From Chitinophaga pinensis (lineage in GTDB: Bacteria > Bacteroidota > Bacteroidia > NS11-12g > UBA955), in the NCBI GenBank assembly GCA_945871905.1, contig CAMBXL010000002.1, positions 260,936-324,935 on the forward strand: a DNA stretch of 64,000 bases. The letters are read 5' to 3'. Below the pieces are notes generated by a model, which had not been told where the DNA came from, ran no database searches, and was given only the letters and a program-made list of their open reading frames with translations. This document shows positions 18,652-28,201 of the stretch, one piece after another. Numbering within the stretch: the first letter of the stretch is position 1; every line of letters starts with the position of its first letter. A program made the translations under genes and the position numbers.

Positions 18652-19677
18652 TCAAGAATTCATTAAAAATTTAAATCTACCGATGTTTTTAAGCGCAATA
18701 CCAGTTCCTCGAACCACTGCTTTAAGTGGATCTTCAGGAATGTGAACAGGTAATTTTGTTTTGGCTGATAAACGTTTATCCAAGCCTCTTAATAACGCTC
18801 CTCCTCCAGTTAAATAAATACCAGTTTGATAAATATCCGCAGCCAATTCTGGTGGGGTATTTTCTAAAGCTTTCAGAATAGCTTCTTCTAGTTTTACAAT
18901 CGATTTATCGAGTGCTAGTGCGATTTCAGAATACGAAACAAAGACTTGTTTTGGAATGCCAGTCATTAAATCTCTTCCGTATACCGCATAATCTTCAGGC
19001 GGATTGTCTAGTTCTGTTAAAGCAGAACCTACATTAATTTTAATTTTTTCAGCTGTGCGTTCTCCGGTCAATAAGTTATGTTGACGCTTCATGTACTCAG
19101 CAATATCAGTATTAAATTCATCTCCAGCAACACGGATAGATTGGTCGCAAACAATACCACCCAAGGCAATAACAGCAATTTCTGTAGTACCTCCTCCAAT
19201 ATCAATAACCATATTTCCCATCGGCTCTGTTACATCAATACCAATACCTACAGCTGCTGCCATTGGTTCGTGAATCATATAAACTTCCTTACCACCTGCT
19301 CTATCTGCACTGTCTTTAACGGCTCTTTTTTCAACTTCGGTGATACCTGATGGAATACAAATAACCATTCTTAATTGAGGTGAAAATGTTTTACCAGATT
19401 TGCTGATTTTTTTAATCATGCCTCTAATCATGTGCTCTGCTGCTTGGAAATCAGCAATAACGCCATCCTTCAAAGGTCTTATTGTTTTAATATTATCGTT
19501 TTCTTTACCATACATTTGCATGGCCTCGTGCCCAATAGCAATTACTTTTCCTGTGCTTCTTTCTATGGCAATTATTGATGGTTCGTCCACGACCACTTGA
19601 TCTTTATAAATGATTAATGTGTTGGCAGTTCCCAAATCTATCGCCAATTCCTGAGTAAAAAAATTAAACCACGCCAT
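18652..19677 (-). CDS. mreB: Actin-like shape protein MreB
   Basis: A 341-residue bacterial actin that forms membrane-bound filaments guiding the elongasome. Motifs: LAIDLGTANTLI (phosphate 1), VIDIGGGTTEIAV (phosphate 2), and YLTGGGALLRGLDKRL (adenosine region). I chose ATG 19677 (MAWFNFF, an amphipathic membrane-binding start) over the in-frame TTG at 19707, which would add a non-homologous peptide. It heads the mreB-mreC-mreD-pbp2-rodA operon and is divergent from the TetR gene, with a 119-base AT-rich spacer. Confidence 0.95.
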   Translation of the reverse strand: MAWFNFFTQELAIDLGTANTLIIYKDQVVVDEPSIIAIERSTGKVIAIGHEAMQMYGKENDNIKTIRPLKDGVIADFQAAEHMIRGMIKKISKSGKTFSPQLRMVICIPSGITEVEKRAVKDSADRAGGKEVYMIHEPMAAAVGIGIDVTEPMGNMVIDIGGGTTEIAVIALGGIVCDQSIRVAGDEFNTDIAEYMKRQHNLLTGERTAEKIKINVGSALTELDNPPEDYAVYGRDLMTGIPKQVFVSYSEIALALDKSIVKLEEAILKALENTPPELAADIYQTGIYLTGGGALLRGLDKRLSAKTKLPVHIPEDPLKAVVRGTGIALKNIGRFKFLMNS

Positions 19678-19747
19678 GCTGTTTTTTATAGACCCGCAAA
19701 GTAACAATTATTTTTGTATTTTTTTGGATATTTTTTTTTGAAAACAT

Positions 19748-19779
19748 TTGATTATACTAATGATTTGGCACTAAATTTG
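19748..19779 (+). promoter_or_regulatory. Promoter of the TetR-family gene
   Basis: A -33 TTG (19748-19750, preceded by T) and an exact -7 box TAAATTTG (19772-19779) are separated by 21 bases, matching the Bacteroidota TTG-N17-23-TAnnTTTG pattern. The ATG follows the box by 17 bases. It sits in the divergent mreB/tetR spacer. Confidence 0.65.
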
Positions 19780-19796
19780 CAGAAAGATAAAAAAGC

Positions 19797-20441
19797 ATGG
19801 AAAATAACGAACAAACGCATATATCCAAAAGAAAACCTGGAAGACCTTCAACCAACGACAGCAGAAAACAGGAGATTATTGACAAAGCAACTCAATGCTT
19901 TTTCAAATTTGGATATAATAAAACAACTTTAGACGAAATTGGTGAATCTATCGGATTCAATAAAGCTGCTTTGTATTATTACTTCAAAAATAAAGAAGAA
20001 TTATTTGTACAAGTCTTAAATAATCAAATAAAACATGGTTTAATTAATTTAAAAAACAATATTGAGGAAATTGAAAATCCTGAAAATAAGTTTTTTCAAT
20101 ATTTTTGGCATCGAACCAAAGTTATTTCAAATGTTTTAAAGCTGACAAACTTATCAAATGAAAATATTTTAGATTTACATAGTACTTTTGAAACTATTTA
20201 TTCTCCATTTAAAAAATCTGAGAAAGATTTTTTAGCTAAAATACTAACTACAATAGTACCTCATAAATCAAAAACTGAAATCGAAAATTTCGTTTCTCTT
20301 TGCTTCGATGTGGTAAATTCATTGTCATTATCTGCTTTAATGTTGCATAATATATTGAGTAAAGATTCAACTTTTGAGGAATATAACAAGAAAAAAGACA
20401 TAGTTTTACAACATTTGTTGACTTCATTCAAATTAAAATAA
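19797..20441 (+). CDS. TetR/AcrR-family transcriptional regulator
   Basis: A 214-residue repressor-type protein. After a basic tail (KRKPGRPSTND) the HTH covers residues about 25-70, with FFKFGYNKTTLDEIGESIGF and the signature ALYYYFKNKEELF. The helical C-terminal ligand/dimer domain is variable and gives no clue to the inducer. It is divergent from mreB and 42 bases upstream of a GT39-like membrane protein on the same strand, so that gene is the simplest candidate target after autoregulation. No obvious palindromic operator was identified in the spacer. Confidence 0.9.
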   Translation: MENNEQTHISKRKPGRPSTNDSRKQEIIDKATQCFFKFGYNKTTLDEIGESIGFNKAALYYYFKNKEELFVQVLNNQIKHGLINLKNNIEEIENPENKFFQYFWHRTKVISNVLKLTNLSNENILDLHSTFETIYSPFKKSEKDFLAKILTTIVPHKSKTEIENFVSLCFDVVNSLSLSALMLHNILSKDSTFEEYNKKKDIVLQHLLTSFKLK

Positions 20442-20483
20442 TTTTTTAATTTACACTTTTCTCTTACTTTTGGTTTTATTTTA

Positions 20484-22103
20484 ATGGATAAAATCAAACT
20501 TACGTATCCAAAACCAATTTTTATGGTTTGGGCACTATGGCTTTTTCTCTCTTTCATCAATTTGAACAAGGCAGTTCACATGGATGATACTTTCCATATT
20601 GAAGCCGCTCAAGAAATTTTAAAAAACCCAACTAAACCTATGAGTGGTAAAGTTAATTGGGGCTCAAATCCTAATTATTTACACTCCTTTAACCAAGCAC
20701 CCCTCTTTTTTTATGTCATTGCTTATTGGGGTTCTTTCTTTGGTTTCAATGAAATTTCTCTTCATCTACTCATTTCTATTTTTACTTTCCTTGCCTTGTT
20801 CTACTTTTATAAAATAAGCCGATTATTATATCCCGAAAAATCCAATTATCTACTTCTTTTGTTTGGGCTCTCCGCTCCTTTTATAGTCAACCAAAACATT
20901 CATTTAGATGTCCCTTTCCTTTCTCTTCTCTTGTTGTTTTTTTACAAAATTCTCCTTTTTTCTAAGTCTAAAAAAGGAATCCATTTGCTTTTAGCGGCTC
21001 TTGTTTTCAGTTTATCTTTACTTATTAAATATTCTGTTATCCCTTTGTTTACTGTTATGATTACCGCTCTGTTTTTTTCTAAGAAATATAAATATGCTTG
21101 GATGCTATTAGTGCCAATTGCTTTTCTAACCTTATGGTCCTATTTTAATTGGATTGAATATGGCAGCATTCACTTTTTGGACCGTCCCAAAAATGAGTTT
21201 ACTCTAAACCGAATTGGTGGTATTTTTATTATATTTACTGCCTGTATTGGCGCTTTATTCCCTTTTGGATTTATTGGTTTAAGTAACTTTTTGAAACCTA
21301 ATGTTAACCGTCTACTTGCTATTACTTTTATTTTCCTTTTTACACTATTATGTGCAGGAGTTTTAATTGGTTTTATCCCAGAAAAAATCTCATCTATTAT
21401 ACTTTATGCCGTATTCATCATTACAGGCTTAATTGTAATTTTTTCAACCATCTATATTGTATTTAAAAATTATAACTTTTTCAATATTGAAATAAAATTA
21501 CTAAGTATTGCATTGTTTAGTTTGTCGGGCTTTTTAGTTGTTTTTGCACCATTTATGGCAAGTAGACATTTGCTTTTAATTTTACCGTTTGTTCTTTGGG
21601 TACTCAACCCATTTTTCCAAAAAACATCAAAAATAATTTTAAATTTAACATTATTAATAAGTGCTTTTATTGGAATTACCTTAGGTATTTCTGATTGGTT
21701 TTACGCTGATTATTACAGAGATGCTGCACATAACATTTCAAAACAAACAAACAAACCTAATCTATATTCAAGAGGACATTGGGGTTGGCAATGGTATTCC
21801 AAAAAAGAAGGTTTGAAAGAATATGGCAAAGATTCAACGATATTACAAGTCAATGACTTAATTATTGGCCCTGTTAATGTATCAAAACAGGACTTACATC
21901 CGTCTTTAGTATTAGAAACTATTTATAAAGAAAACCCTCCATCTACATTATTTACCTTTTTCTCGGGCAATGATTATGCTTCAATGTACAATGCAAGTTC
22001 TAAAAGAACATCATGGAAATTAAGCAAACAACCTATAGATACCATCGTAATTATGAGGGTAAAAGCAATTAAGCCTTTAACCCAAGTTAAGCATTATAAT
22101 TGA
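20484..22103 (+). CDS. GT39/ArnT-like integral membrane glycosyltransferase
   Basis: A 539-residue polytopic protein with about 11-12 hydrophobic segments and a soluble C-terminal part (from about residue 420). The first external loop has the acidic pair MDDTFHIEA (residues 33-41) and LHSFNQAPLFFY, matching the ArnT/PMT-type architecture in which the acidic residues are catalytic. A later external-loop FAPFMASRHLLLILPF motif is typical of the family. It follows the TetR gene by 42 bases. Donor and acceptor are unknown. It shares little obvious sequence with the GT39-like protein at 9846-11222. Confidence 0.78.
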   Translation: MDKIKLTYPKPIFMVWALWLFLSFINLNKAVHMDDTFHIEAAQEILKNPTKPMSGKVNWGSNPNYLHSFNQAPLFFYVIAYWGSFFGFNEISLHLLISIFTFLALFYFYKISRLLYPEKSNYLLLLFGLSAPFIVNQNIHLDVPFLSLLLLFFYKILLFSKSKKGIHLLLAALVFSLSLLIKYSVIPLFTVMITALFFSKKYKYAWMLLVPIAFLTLWSYFNWIEYGSIHFLDRPKNEFTLNRIGGIFIIFTACIGALFPFGFIGLSNFLKPNVNRLLAITFIFLFTLLCAGVLIGFIPEKISSIILYAVFIITGLIVIFSTIYIVFKNYNFFNIEIKLLSIALFSLSGFLVVFAPFMASRHLLLILPFVLWVLNPFFQKTSKIILNLTLLISAFIGITLGISDWFYADYYRDAAHNISKQTNKPNLYSRGHWGWQWYSKKEGLKEYGKDSTILQVNDLIIGPVNVSKQDLHPSLVLETIYKENPPSTLFTFFSGNDYASMYNASSKRTSWKLSKQPIDTIVIMRVKAIKPLTQVKHYN

Positions 22104-22164
22104 AAATCACTGAACGCTAATTTGTGAAGTAGGATCTATTACGAGCTAAATCTCTTTAAATCAA

Positions 22165-23271
22165 CTAATTTGGGTTTAACACAACTGAGTCAATAAAACT
22201 CAATATTCGTTCAGTACTTTTACCATCCCACATTGGAGGTATGGTTCCTTTTTTGTATGTTTGAGATTCGATTTCAGCTATCAATTTATTGATAGATTCT
22301 ATATTAAACGGCACTAGTGTATTAGTTCCCAAAGTAATTGTAATTGGTCTTTCCGTATTATTTCTTAGTGTAAGGCAAGGTACTTTTCTAAAAGTAGATT
22401 CTTCCTGAATACCCCCACTGTCGGTAAGTATAAATGCCGCTTTTGTAATTAATTTTTGGAATGAAAAATAATCCAAAGGATCTGTAAAAATAAGTTTTTC
22501 CGAAGACACCAATTCATCCCAAAGATTAAATGCTTTCAGTTTGGCAACCGTTCTTGGGTGAATGGGGAAAACCAAATGATACTTATTGGTAACCGATTTT
22601 ATCAACTCAATTAAAGTATGTAAACCCTCTATTTCATCAACATTAGAAGGTCTGTGCATCGTCATCAGAACGTATAGTTTATTTTCTAAATTAAGTTGGG
22701 TTAATACATCACTTTTCTCTATTTCAGTCTCAAAACCCACCAAGCTATCAATCATGGTATTACCTACCATTTCAATTCTATTTTGTTCAATTCCTTCTGT
22801 CAATAAATTATCTAATCCGCTTTGTTCTGTTACAAAGAAGAAATCACTTATTTTGTCAGTCAAAATTCTATTAATTTCCTCAGGCATTGTCTTGTCATAG
22901 CTCCTTAAACCACTTTCAACATGGGCTATTTTTATATTCATTTTATTGGCTGTAAGAGCAGCCGCAAAAGTACTGTTTACATCGCCTACCACTAACAATA
23001 AATCAGGCCGATAAGAAAGGCAGACAGGTTCCAAACCCAACATAATATTCGCCATTTGTGTATTGGCAGTCCCTTGCCCTATTTGTAACAGATAATCAGG
23101 TTTTAAATCAAACTGCTTGAAAAATATTTGACTCATTTTTTCATCAAAATGCTGACCGGTATGCACAAACTTAATCTCAATATGAGGAAACAATTCAGCA
23201 GCTACTTTTTTAAATCTAGTCACCTTTATAAAATTTGGGCGAGTCCCCACTACTATTAATATTTTTTTCAC
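22165..23271 (-). CDS. wecB: UDP-N-acetylglucosamine 2-epimerase (non-hydrolysing)
   Basis: A 368-residue enzyme interconverting UDP-GlcNAc and UDP-ManNAc for surface polysaccharide synthesis. Motifs: VVGTRPNFIKV at the N-terminus, VVGDVNSTFAAALTA, AHVESGLRS, the PEEINR motif, and LTDSGGIQEES near residue 285. The start is GTG 23271, 20 bases downstream of a TAATTTTG -7 box (23292-23299, minus strand). No wecC or other ManNAcA genes lie beside it, so the end product is not evident from this window. Confidence 0.93.
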   Translation of the reverse strand: MKKILIVVGTRPNFIKVTRFKKVAAELFPHIEIKFVHTGQHFDEKMSQIFFKQFDLKPDYLLQIGQGTANTQMANIMLGLEPVCLSYRPDLLLVVGDVNSTFAAALTANKMNIKIAHVESGLRSYDKTMPEEINRILTDKISDFFFVTEQSGLDNLLTEGIEQNRIEMVGNTMIDSLVGFETEIEKSDVLTQLNLENKLYVLMTMHRPSNVDEIEGLHTLIELIKSVTNKYHLVFPIHPRTVAKLKAFNLWDELVSSEKLIFTDPLDYFSFQKLITKAAFILTDSGGIQEESTFRKVPCLTLRNNTERPITITLGTNTLVPFNIESINKLIAEIESQTYKKGTIPPMWDGKSTERILSFIDSVVLNPN

Positions 23272-23291
23272 TTTGTAAAACCTATTTTCAG

Positions 23292-23299
23292 CAAAATTA
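23292..23299 (-). promoter_or_regulatory. -7 box (TAATTTTG) of wecB
   Basis: An exact TAnnTTTG match on the minus strand, 20 bases upstream of the GTG start at 23271. A matching -33 TTG at ordinary spacing was not found. Confidence 0.4.
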
Positions 23300-23343
23300 A
23301 TGGAATTGATGCTTTTATTACTAAAAAAACAAGAAAATGGTTG

Positions 23344-23351
23344 TAAATTTG
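23344..23351 (+). promoter_or_regulatory. -7 box (TAAATTTG) of adk
   Basis: An exact -7 consensus ending 27 bases before ATG 23379. It lies downstream of the alternative ATG at 23337, so transcription from here would exclude that earlier start. This decides the adk start. Confidence 0.45.
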
Positions 23352-23378
23352 TCTATTCAAAAAACAATCAACAATTAC

Positions 23379-23957
23379 ATGTTAAATATAGTATTATTTG
23401 GACCTCCGGGAGCAGGAAAAGGAACACAATCAGCCAAATTGGTTGACACATTTCAATTAGTTCATCTATCTACAGGGGATATTTTCAGATATAACATCAA
23501 AAATGAAACTGAATTAGGCAAACTTGCCAAAACTTATATTGACAAAGGTGAACTTGTTCCAGATGAGGTTACTATAAGCATGTTGGAAAAAGAAGTTGAA
23601 CAAATAAAAGAGGCTAAAGGCTTTATTTTCGACGGTTTTCCAAGAACTGTAAATCAAGCGAATGCGCTTGACGCCTTTTTGAAAAACAGAAATGCCGAAA
23701 TATCAATGATGTTAGCTTTAGATGTAGATGAAGACGAGCTTGTAAAAAGACTTTTGATTAGAGGAAAAGACAGTGGTCGTGCAGATGATTCTGATGAATC
23801 TATAATCAGAAACCGTATTAAAGTATACAATGAACAAACAGCAATAGCTGCAGAATATTACAATCAACAAGGAAAATACCATGGTATTAATGGCATAGGT
23901 TCTATTGATGAAATTTTCAATAGATTGAGCGCTATTATAGTTGAGTCAACTCGTTAA
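23379..23957 (+). CDS. adk: Adenylate kinase
   Basis: A 192-residue short-form adenylate kinase (2 ADP to ATP plus AMP). The P-loop GPPGAGKGTQSAKL starts at residue 8; LSTGDIFR and FDGFPRTVNQA bind AMP; the lid is short and lacks the zinc/cysteine insert. ATG 23379 (MLNIVLFG) is chosen because it matches homologues and lies downstream of a -7 box; the ATG at 23337 would add 14 unrelated residues. obg follows after 17 bases. Confidence 0.95.
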   Translation: MLNIVLFGPPGAGKGTQSAKLVDTFQLVHLSTGDIFRYNIKNETELGKLAKTYIDKGELVPDEVTISMLEKEVEQIKEAKGFIFDGFPRTVNQANALDAFLKNRNAEISMMLALDVDEDELVKRLLIRGKDSGRADDSDESIIRNRIKVYNEQTAIAAEYYNQQGKYHGINGIGSIDEIFNRLSAIIVESTR

Positions 23958-23974
23958 TTCCTTTGGAATAATAT

Positions 23975-24973
23975 ATGCAAGAATCAAATTTTATTGACTA
24001 TGTAAAGATTTATTTCCGAAGTGGAAAAGGAGGTAAAGGTAGCGCGCATTTTCACCGTGCAAAAGGACTTCCAAAAGGGGGACCAGATGGTGGTGATGGA
24101 GGAAAAGGAGCTGATATTAGACTAAGAGGTAATTCCCAATTATGGACTTTACTCCATTTAAAATACAGAAAACACGTTCATGGAGAAGATGGAGATCCAG
24201 GGGCTTCTGCTCTATGTACTGGAGCTTCAGGCAAAAATGAAGTTATTGAAGTTCCTCTTGGAACCGTTGCCAAAAATGCGGAAACAGGTGAAATTCTGTT
24301 TGAAATTACAAAAGATGGCGAAGAAAAAACTTTAATGCGCGGTGGAAAAGGCGGTTTAGGTAACAATCATTTCAAAACCTCCACAAAACAAGCTCCCACT
24401 TATGCCCAACCCGGTGAAGATTGCCAAGAAGGTTGGATTGTATTGGAACTTAAAGTGTTGGCAGACGTCGGTTTAGTTGGATTTCCAAATGCTGGTAAAT
24501 CTACCTTGTTAGCCGCTATTTCAGCAGCAAAACCCGAAATTGCCAATTATCCGTTCACAACTCTAGTTCCTAATTTGGGGATTGTTCAATACCGCGATTA
24601 CCGTTCATTCATTATGGCAGATATTCCCGGTATTATTGAAGGCGCACACGAAGGGAAAGGACTTGGACACCGCTTCCTTAAACATATAGAAAGAAATGCT
24701 GTACTCTTGTTCTTAATTCCTGCAGATAGCAAAGACATTAAAGCTGAATACAAAATTCTACTGAATGAATTAAAGAAATTTAATCCAGAATTACTTAAAA
24801 AGGAAAGAGTGGTTGCAATCAGCAAATGTGATATGCTCGACGACGAACTAATTTCAATGATGAAAAAGGATTTAAAATCAATTAAACCATTGTTTATCTC
24901 AGGGGTAAGCGGATTAAACTTACAACCTTTGAAAGATTTACTTTGGGATAAAATTGAAGCTTCTGTAGATTAA
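23975..24973 (+). CDS. obgE: Obg family GTPase (CgtA)
   Basis: A 332-residue ribosome-associated GTPase involved in 50S assembly and stress responses. The N-terminal Obg fold (residues 1-160) is glycine-rich ([28 protein letters not shown]). The G domain has G1 GFPNAGKS, G2 with FTTLVPN, G3 [16 protein letters not shown] and G4 SKCD. There is no long C-terminal OCT domain. It is in an apparent operon with adk. Its TAA shares TTAA with the convergent T9SS-cargo gene stop. Confidence 0.96.
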   Translation: MQESNFIDYVKIYFRSGKGGKGSAHFHRAKGLPKGGPDGGDGGKGADIRLRGNSQLWTLLHLKYRKHVHGEDGDPGASALCTGASGKNEVIEVPLGTVAKNAETGEILFEITKDGEEKTLMRGGKGGLGNNHFKTSTKQAPTYAQPGEDCQEGWIVLELKVLADVGLVGFPNAGKSTLLAAISAAKPEIANYPFTTLVPNLGIVQYRDYRSFIMADIPGIIEGAHEGKGLGHRFLKHIERNAVLLFLIPADSKDIKAEYKILLNELKKFNPELLKKERVVAISKCDMLDDELISMMKKDLKSIKPLFISGVSGLNLQPLKDLLWDKIEASVD

Positions 24974-25644
24974 TTTTTGATTAATCTGTAGTTTGCCAAT
25001 TGGTTTTTGTCTTTAATCGTGATGTTGTAAACGCCAGTTGGATATTGGCTAATGTCTATTGTTTCTCCAGAAACATAATCTCTTTGATCAACCAATTGGC
25101 CTTGAGCATTAAATAACATGAATTGACCTTTTGCTATTAATTCATTTTTGATTTGGATAGAATGATTACTTGGATTAGGATACAAATCCGTCACAGTCGT
25201 TTTAACCGCTTTTACATTTACAGCTCCCCAAACATCTATTGTCATTGTTACATTTATTCCCTCAAACGGTCTTGACGCTCTGAAAAAATTAACCGCCATT
25301 TTACCTGAACCTCTTTTATTTTTTGGGTAAAAATGGAACGCTAAATAACCTGAATCACCTGCACCCATTTCGAAAGAATTTGAATTAACTTCTACACCAT
25401 GACATTGCATAATATCACAAACAGCACTTTCCCAAGCTACATCACCTAATTCATTGGTTATTCTGTTCCAAGAAATGGTATCTTTTGAATTAGACAAGTT
25501 ATACATCCATGTGCTAGCGAAAATATCAGACACAGTTGTAAAATCAGATTTATATAAAACAGTATCTTTAAAAGATATTTGAGCAGACAGTTGATTAGCA
25601 ACAATCAAAACAAAAGAAACAATGAAGGTGATTTTTTTAGACAT
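24970..25644 (-). CDS. Secreted protein with T9SS type A sorting domain
   Basis: A 224-residue exported protein. Signal peptide ([21 protein letters not shown], cut near residue 21), a beta-rich body of about 125 residues that could be a jelly-roll or carbohydrate-binding-like fold ([17 protein letters not shown]), and a C-terminal type A sorting domain starting at LYPNPSN, with FNAQGQLV and [12 protein letters not shown] and ending YRLIKN. Expected fate is the T9SS and anchoring or release at the surface. Function is unknown. A TAACTTTG box ends 4 bases before its ATG. Confidence 0.85.
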   Translation of the reverse strand: MSKKITFIVSFVLIVANQLSAQISFKDTVLYKSDFTTVSDIFASTWMYNLSNSKDTISWNRITNELGDVAWESAVCDIMQCHGVEVNSNSFEMGAGDSGYLAFHFYPKNKRGSGKMAVNFFRASRPFEGINVTMTIDVWGAVNVKAVKTTVTDLYPNPSNHSIQIKNELIAKGQFMLFNAQGQLVDQRDYVSGETIDISQYPTGVYNITIKDKNQLANYRLIKN

Positions 25645-25648
25645 AATG

Positions 25649-25656
25649 CAAAGTTA
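25649..25656 (-). promoter_or_regulatory. -7 box (TAACTTTG) abutting a start codon
   Basis: An exact TAnnTTTG match on the minus strand, ending 4 bases before the ATG at 25644 of the T9SS-cargo gene. With the usual distance from this box to the transcription start, the message would be leaderless. Confidence 0.5.
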
Positions 25657-25674
25657 ACTAAAAAATAAAATGAA

Positions 25675-26535
25675 TTACAACTTTATTTTAAAACTAATGT
25701 CCATACTCTTAACAGAATGCGTTAACATTCCTAACGAAATAAACTGAACACCTGTTGCCGCATAGGCTTCAATATTGTCTATTGTTATTCCACCCGAGGA
25801 TTCTGTTTCACATCTATTATTGACCAATTCAACGGCTTGTTTGGTTAGTTCAGGACTAAAATTATCGAACATAATTCTTTGAATTGGTAGCATTGACATT
25901 GCCTCCTCTACCTCTTTTAAATTCCTAGTTTCAACCTCAATACCTAAGTTTAAATTATTTTGAACTAAATATGATTTTGCCTTTTCAATGGCCTTAATAA
26001 TTCCCCCTGCCACATCAACATGATTGTCTTTTAGCATAATCATGTCGTACAACCCTTTTCTGTGATTATAGCCACCACCAAGGGTAACAGCCCACTTTTC
26101 CAATGTTCTCATATTGGGAGTCGTTTTTCTGGTGTCCAATATTTTAGTTTTGGAATCCTTTATCTTGCGTGCTATTTGATGGGTGATACTAGCAATACCA
26201 CTCAGTCTTTGCATAATATTCAGAAGCAATCTTTCGCTCTTCAATAATGATTGGGCATTGCCATTTACCACAAATCCTATTTCTCCAATTTTAACTTCAT
26301 CACCATCATTTTTATAAAAAATAATCTCACAATTTGGGTCGTTTAATTTCAAAATTGATTCTGCAATACAAAGCCCTGCCGCTATTCCATTGTCTTTAAA
26401 AATAAGTTGTGCAGACGCCTTTCTATCTTTCTCTATACTCGCCAATGAAGAATGATCACCCTCTCCAACATCCTCTTTTAATGCAAGATTTATCATCTCG
26501 ATTACTTCATTTTCTTGACTAATATTTGTTTTCAT
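25675..26535 (-). CDS. nadC: Nicotinate-nucleotide diphosphorylase (carboxylating)
   Basis: A 286-residue enzyme that converts quinolinate and PRPP to nicotinate mononucleotide in de novo NAD synthesis. Motifs: LKEDVGEGDHSS at the N-terminus, LNIMQRLSGIAS, the KTKILDTRKTTPNMR quinolinate/PRPP site, GGGYNHRKGLYDMIMLKDNH, and SGGITIDNIEAYAATGV near the end. nadA and nadB are not adjacent. It lies downstream of the terminator that closes the neighbouring cargo gene, so it should have its own promoter. Confidence 0.95.
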   Translation of the reverse strand: MKTNISQENEVIEMINLALKEDVGEGDHSSLASIEKDRKASAQLIFKDNGIAAGLCIAESILKLNDPNCEIIFYKNDGDEVKIGEIGFVVNGNAQSLLKSERLLLNIMQRLSGIASITHQIARKIKDSKTKILDTRKTTPNMRTLEKWAVTLGGGYNHRKGLYDMIMLKDNHVDVAGGIIKAIEKAKSYLVQNNLNLGIEVETRNLKEVEEAMSMLPIQRIMFDNFSPELTKQAVELVNNRCETESSGGITIDNIEAYAATGVQFISLGMLTHSVKSMDISFKIKL

Positions 26536-26582
26536 TGTATTTTCTAATTACAGGTCGCAAATTACATGTTCCCTTTAAAACA

Positions 26583-26617
26583 AAAAAATAGTCCGAAGTT
26601 ATTTCGGACTATTTTTT
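26583..26617 (-). terminator. Rho-independent terminator
   Basis: A 15-bp perfect stem (26583-26597 with 26603-26617; core ATAGTCCGAA/TTCGGACTAT) around a 5-base loop, with U-runs on both strands. It lies 25 bases past the stop of the minus-strand T9SS cargo gene (26642) and before nadC, so it mainly terminates that cargo gene. Confidence 0.9.
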
Positions 26618-26641
26618 AAAACTTTATGTTTCGCTAAATGA

Positions 26642-27730
26642 TTAGATTTTGCTTACTTTAAATTGATGTAATTGACCGTTATCAAGTAAAGTCACATTAT
26701 AAACACCTGAAGTGATATTTTCTAATGAAATAATGCCATTATTTAACGCTTGAGTAAAAACTAATTTACCATTCATATCGTATACATGAGCTACTGCACT
26801 TGTATTTGATAATCCATTAATTTGAATGGTGCTAGAAGCTGGATTTGGGTAAAATGAGATTTGATTTGTGTTTTGTGAACTTACAGAAGTAGCTTGTAAT
26901 TCCCCTTGCATGTGTGAAATATAACTTGTTTTGGAATCCCCCTTATTGAAATTATAAGTTGCCAATGGGAATCCGTATTCACTCTTATTTGACCACCATG
27001 AGTGTTCGTAAGATGAATCTATGGTATTATCTAACTCCAAATCACTAATTTGTCGAGCCGTCAAATTATTCCATCGTCCAATAACAAATGCTGCATATGA
27101 AGGAGATGAAATTTCTTCTTTCTCAACCATAACGGCATCAACCATTACATTGTTTGATAACTTTACCTTTCCCCAGCCTAAACCTGTAAACTTATTAACC
27201 GTTTTAGAACTTACTCTAATTGAATCTATTCTTGGCGCTGGACCTTGACCATCTGGATCAAAACCTAATTCGTAAGTAAACTCAACTTGAGAGACTGAAT
27301 CTTTTAAAACCGTATTATAGGTCATTGGAAATTTCATTATTGAAGAACGAAAAGGGAAAACTTCATAACTGCCCATTCCATCGTCATCAGCAGAACCTAC
27401 TGTTTCCAAACCAGATGTTGATTTATTTAATAAAATGTACGATCCTGGTTCATTTGCAAATGTAACAACAACATTAGCACTGATAGGTAAATTTTTTAAT
27501 GCTGGAACCCAATCCCTGTTAAAAAAAAAGATAGTATCCTCTTCTTCTTTTGTTAGAGAACTAAAATCCCAAGTTTTGTTTGCTCCACCGATTTGAATTG
27601 CTATTTCTCCTGTATGATTATATTGAACGGATTTTTTACCCGTTGTAACAACCGTATAATCAAAAACGGTGATTTGTGCACTCAACTGAGAAGCACATAA
27701 AAGGCTCAATAAAAATGTAATTTTTTTCAT
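26642..27730 (-). CDS. Secreted protein with T9SS type A sorting domain
   Basis: A 362-residue exported protein. ATG 27730 gives an immediate signal peptide (MKKITFLLSLLCASQLSA); an upstream in-frame start would add 24 residues before it and is unlikely. The central 270 residues are beta-rich with no family I recognise; they contain WDFSSLTKEE and several aromatic SYEHSWWSNKSEYGF-like stretches. The C-terminal sorting domain begins SFYPNPASSTIQI and has YDMNGKLVF and SGVYNVTLLDNG. It is followed by a strong terminator. Presumed surface-exposed or secreted; function unknown. Confidence 0.85.
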   Translation of the reverse strand: MKKITFLLSLLCASQLSAQITVFDYTVVTTGKKSVQYNHTGEIAIQIGGANKTWDFSSLTKEEEDTIFFFNRDWVPALKNLPISANVVVTFANEPGSYILLNKSTSGLETVGSADDDGMGSYEVFPFRSSIMKFPMTYNTVLKDSVSQVEFTYELGFDPDGQGPAPRIDSIRVSSKTVNKFTGLGWGKVKLSNNVMVDAVMVEKEEISSPSYAAFVIGRWNNLTARQISDLELDNTIDSSYEHSWWSNKSEYGFPLATYNFNKGDSKTSYISHMQGELQATSVSSQNTNQISFYPNPASSTIQINGLSNTSAVAHVYDMNGKLVFTQALNNGIISLENITSGVYNVTLLDNGQLHQFKVSKI

Positions 27731-27782
27731 TTTGTTGTATATATTTTTTAAAATTTGTTTTGTGTTTGTTATGATTACTCGA

Positions 27783-28157
27783 TTAGGTAATTTTAAATTC
27801 ATTAATCACAAAGCCAAGTCCTGCTTTGTATTCCCCTTTGATTGTAACTCTAAACTGACCATTTTTGGTTGTCAAATTTAACACAATCATTGAATTGGTA
27901 GAACCTGAGGTTTCGTGGAGTACTACTGCATTAGTTGGCACATTTGATTTGAAAAAATTCTCAAGTATAATAATTGCTTGATTTTTTGAACTTAATCCAC
28001 TTGCTTGAGGTGTTGTTAATTCAATGCTACCATTGAACATCATAGATAACTCACTCACATTTGCATTTTTTAGAATAATTGCAATTTTATCACCTTCCTT
28101 AGCTTGAACAGAAAAAGAAGCCAAAACAAAAGACATAAAAAGTATCAGTTTACTCAT
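27783..28157 (-). CDS. DUF4783 family exported protein
   Basis: A 124-residue protein with an N-terminal signal peptide (MSKLILFMSFVLASFSVQA). The mature part has an NTF2-like alternation of helices and strands, with MMFNGSIELTTP, NQAIIILENFFK and a C-terminal AGLGFVINEFKI strand, matching DUF4783 from Bacteroidota. No catalytic residues can be named. It sits upstream of a T9SS cargo gene and nadC on the same strand, 52 bases from the former. Confidence 0.8.
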   Translation of the reverse strand: MSKLILFMSFVLASFSVQAKEGDKIAIILKNANVSELSMMFNGSIELTTPQASGLSSKNQAIIILENFFKSNVPTNAVVLHETSGSTNSMIVLNLTTKNGQFRVTIKGEYKAGLGFVINEFKIT

Positions 28158-28201
28158 AATTAATATTTACTATTCAGAAAGTGTGCCAAATTCTACTGCA
28201 A

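Noticed and set aside
19714-19932. Plus-strand frame overlapping the TetR start
   Set aside because: It overlaps the clear TetR HTH in another frame and includes the TetR promoter.
23337-23378. Upstream ATG extending adenylate kinase by 14 residues
   Set aside because: The extension is not homologous to adenylate kinases and a -7 box lies downstream of that ATG.
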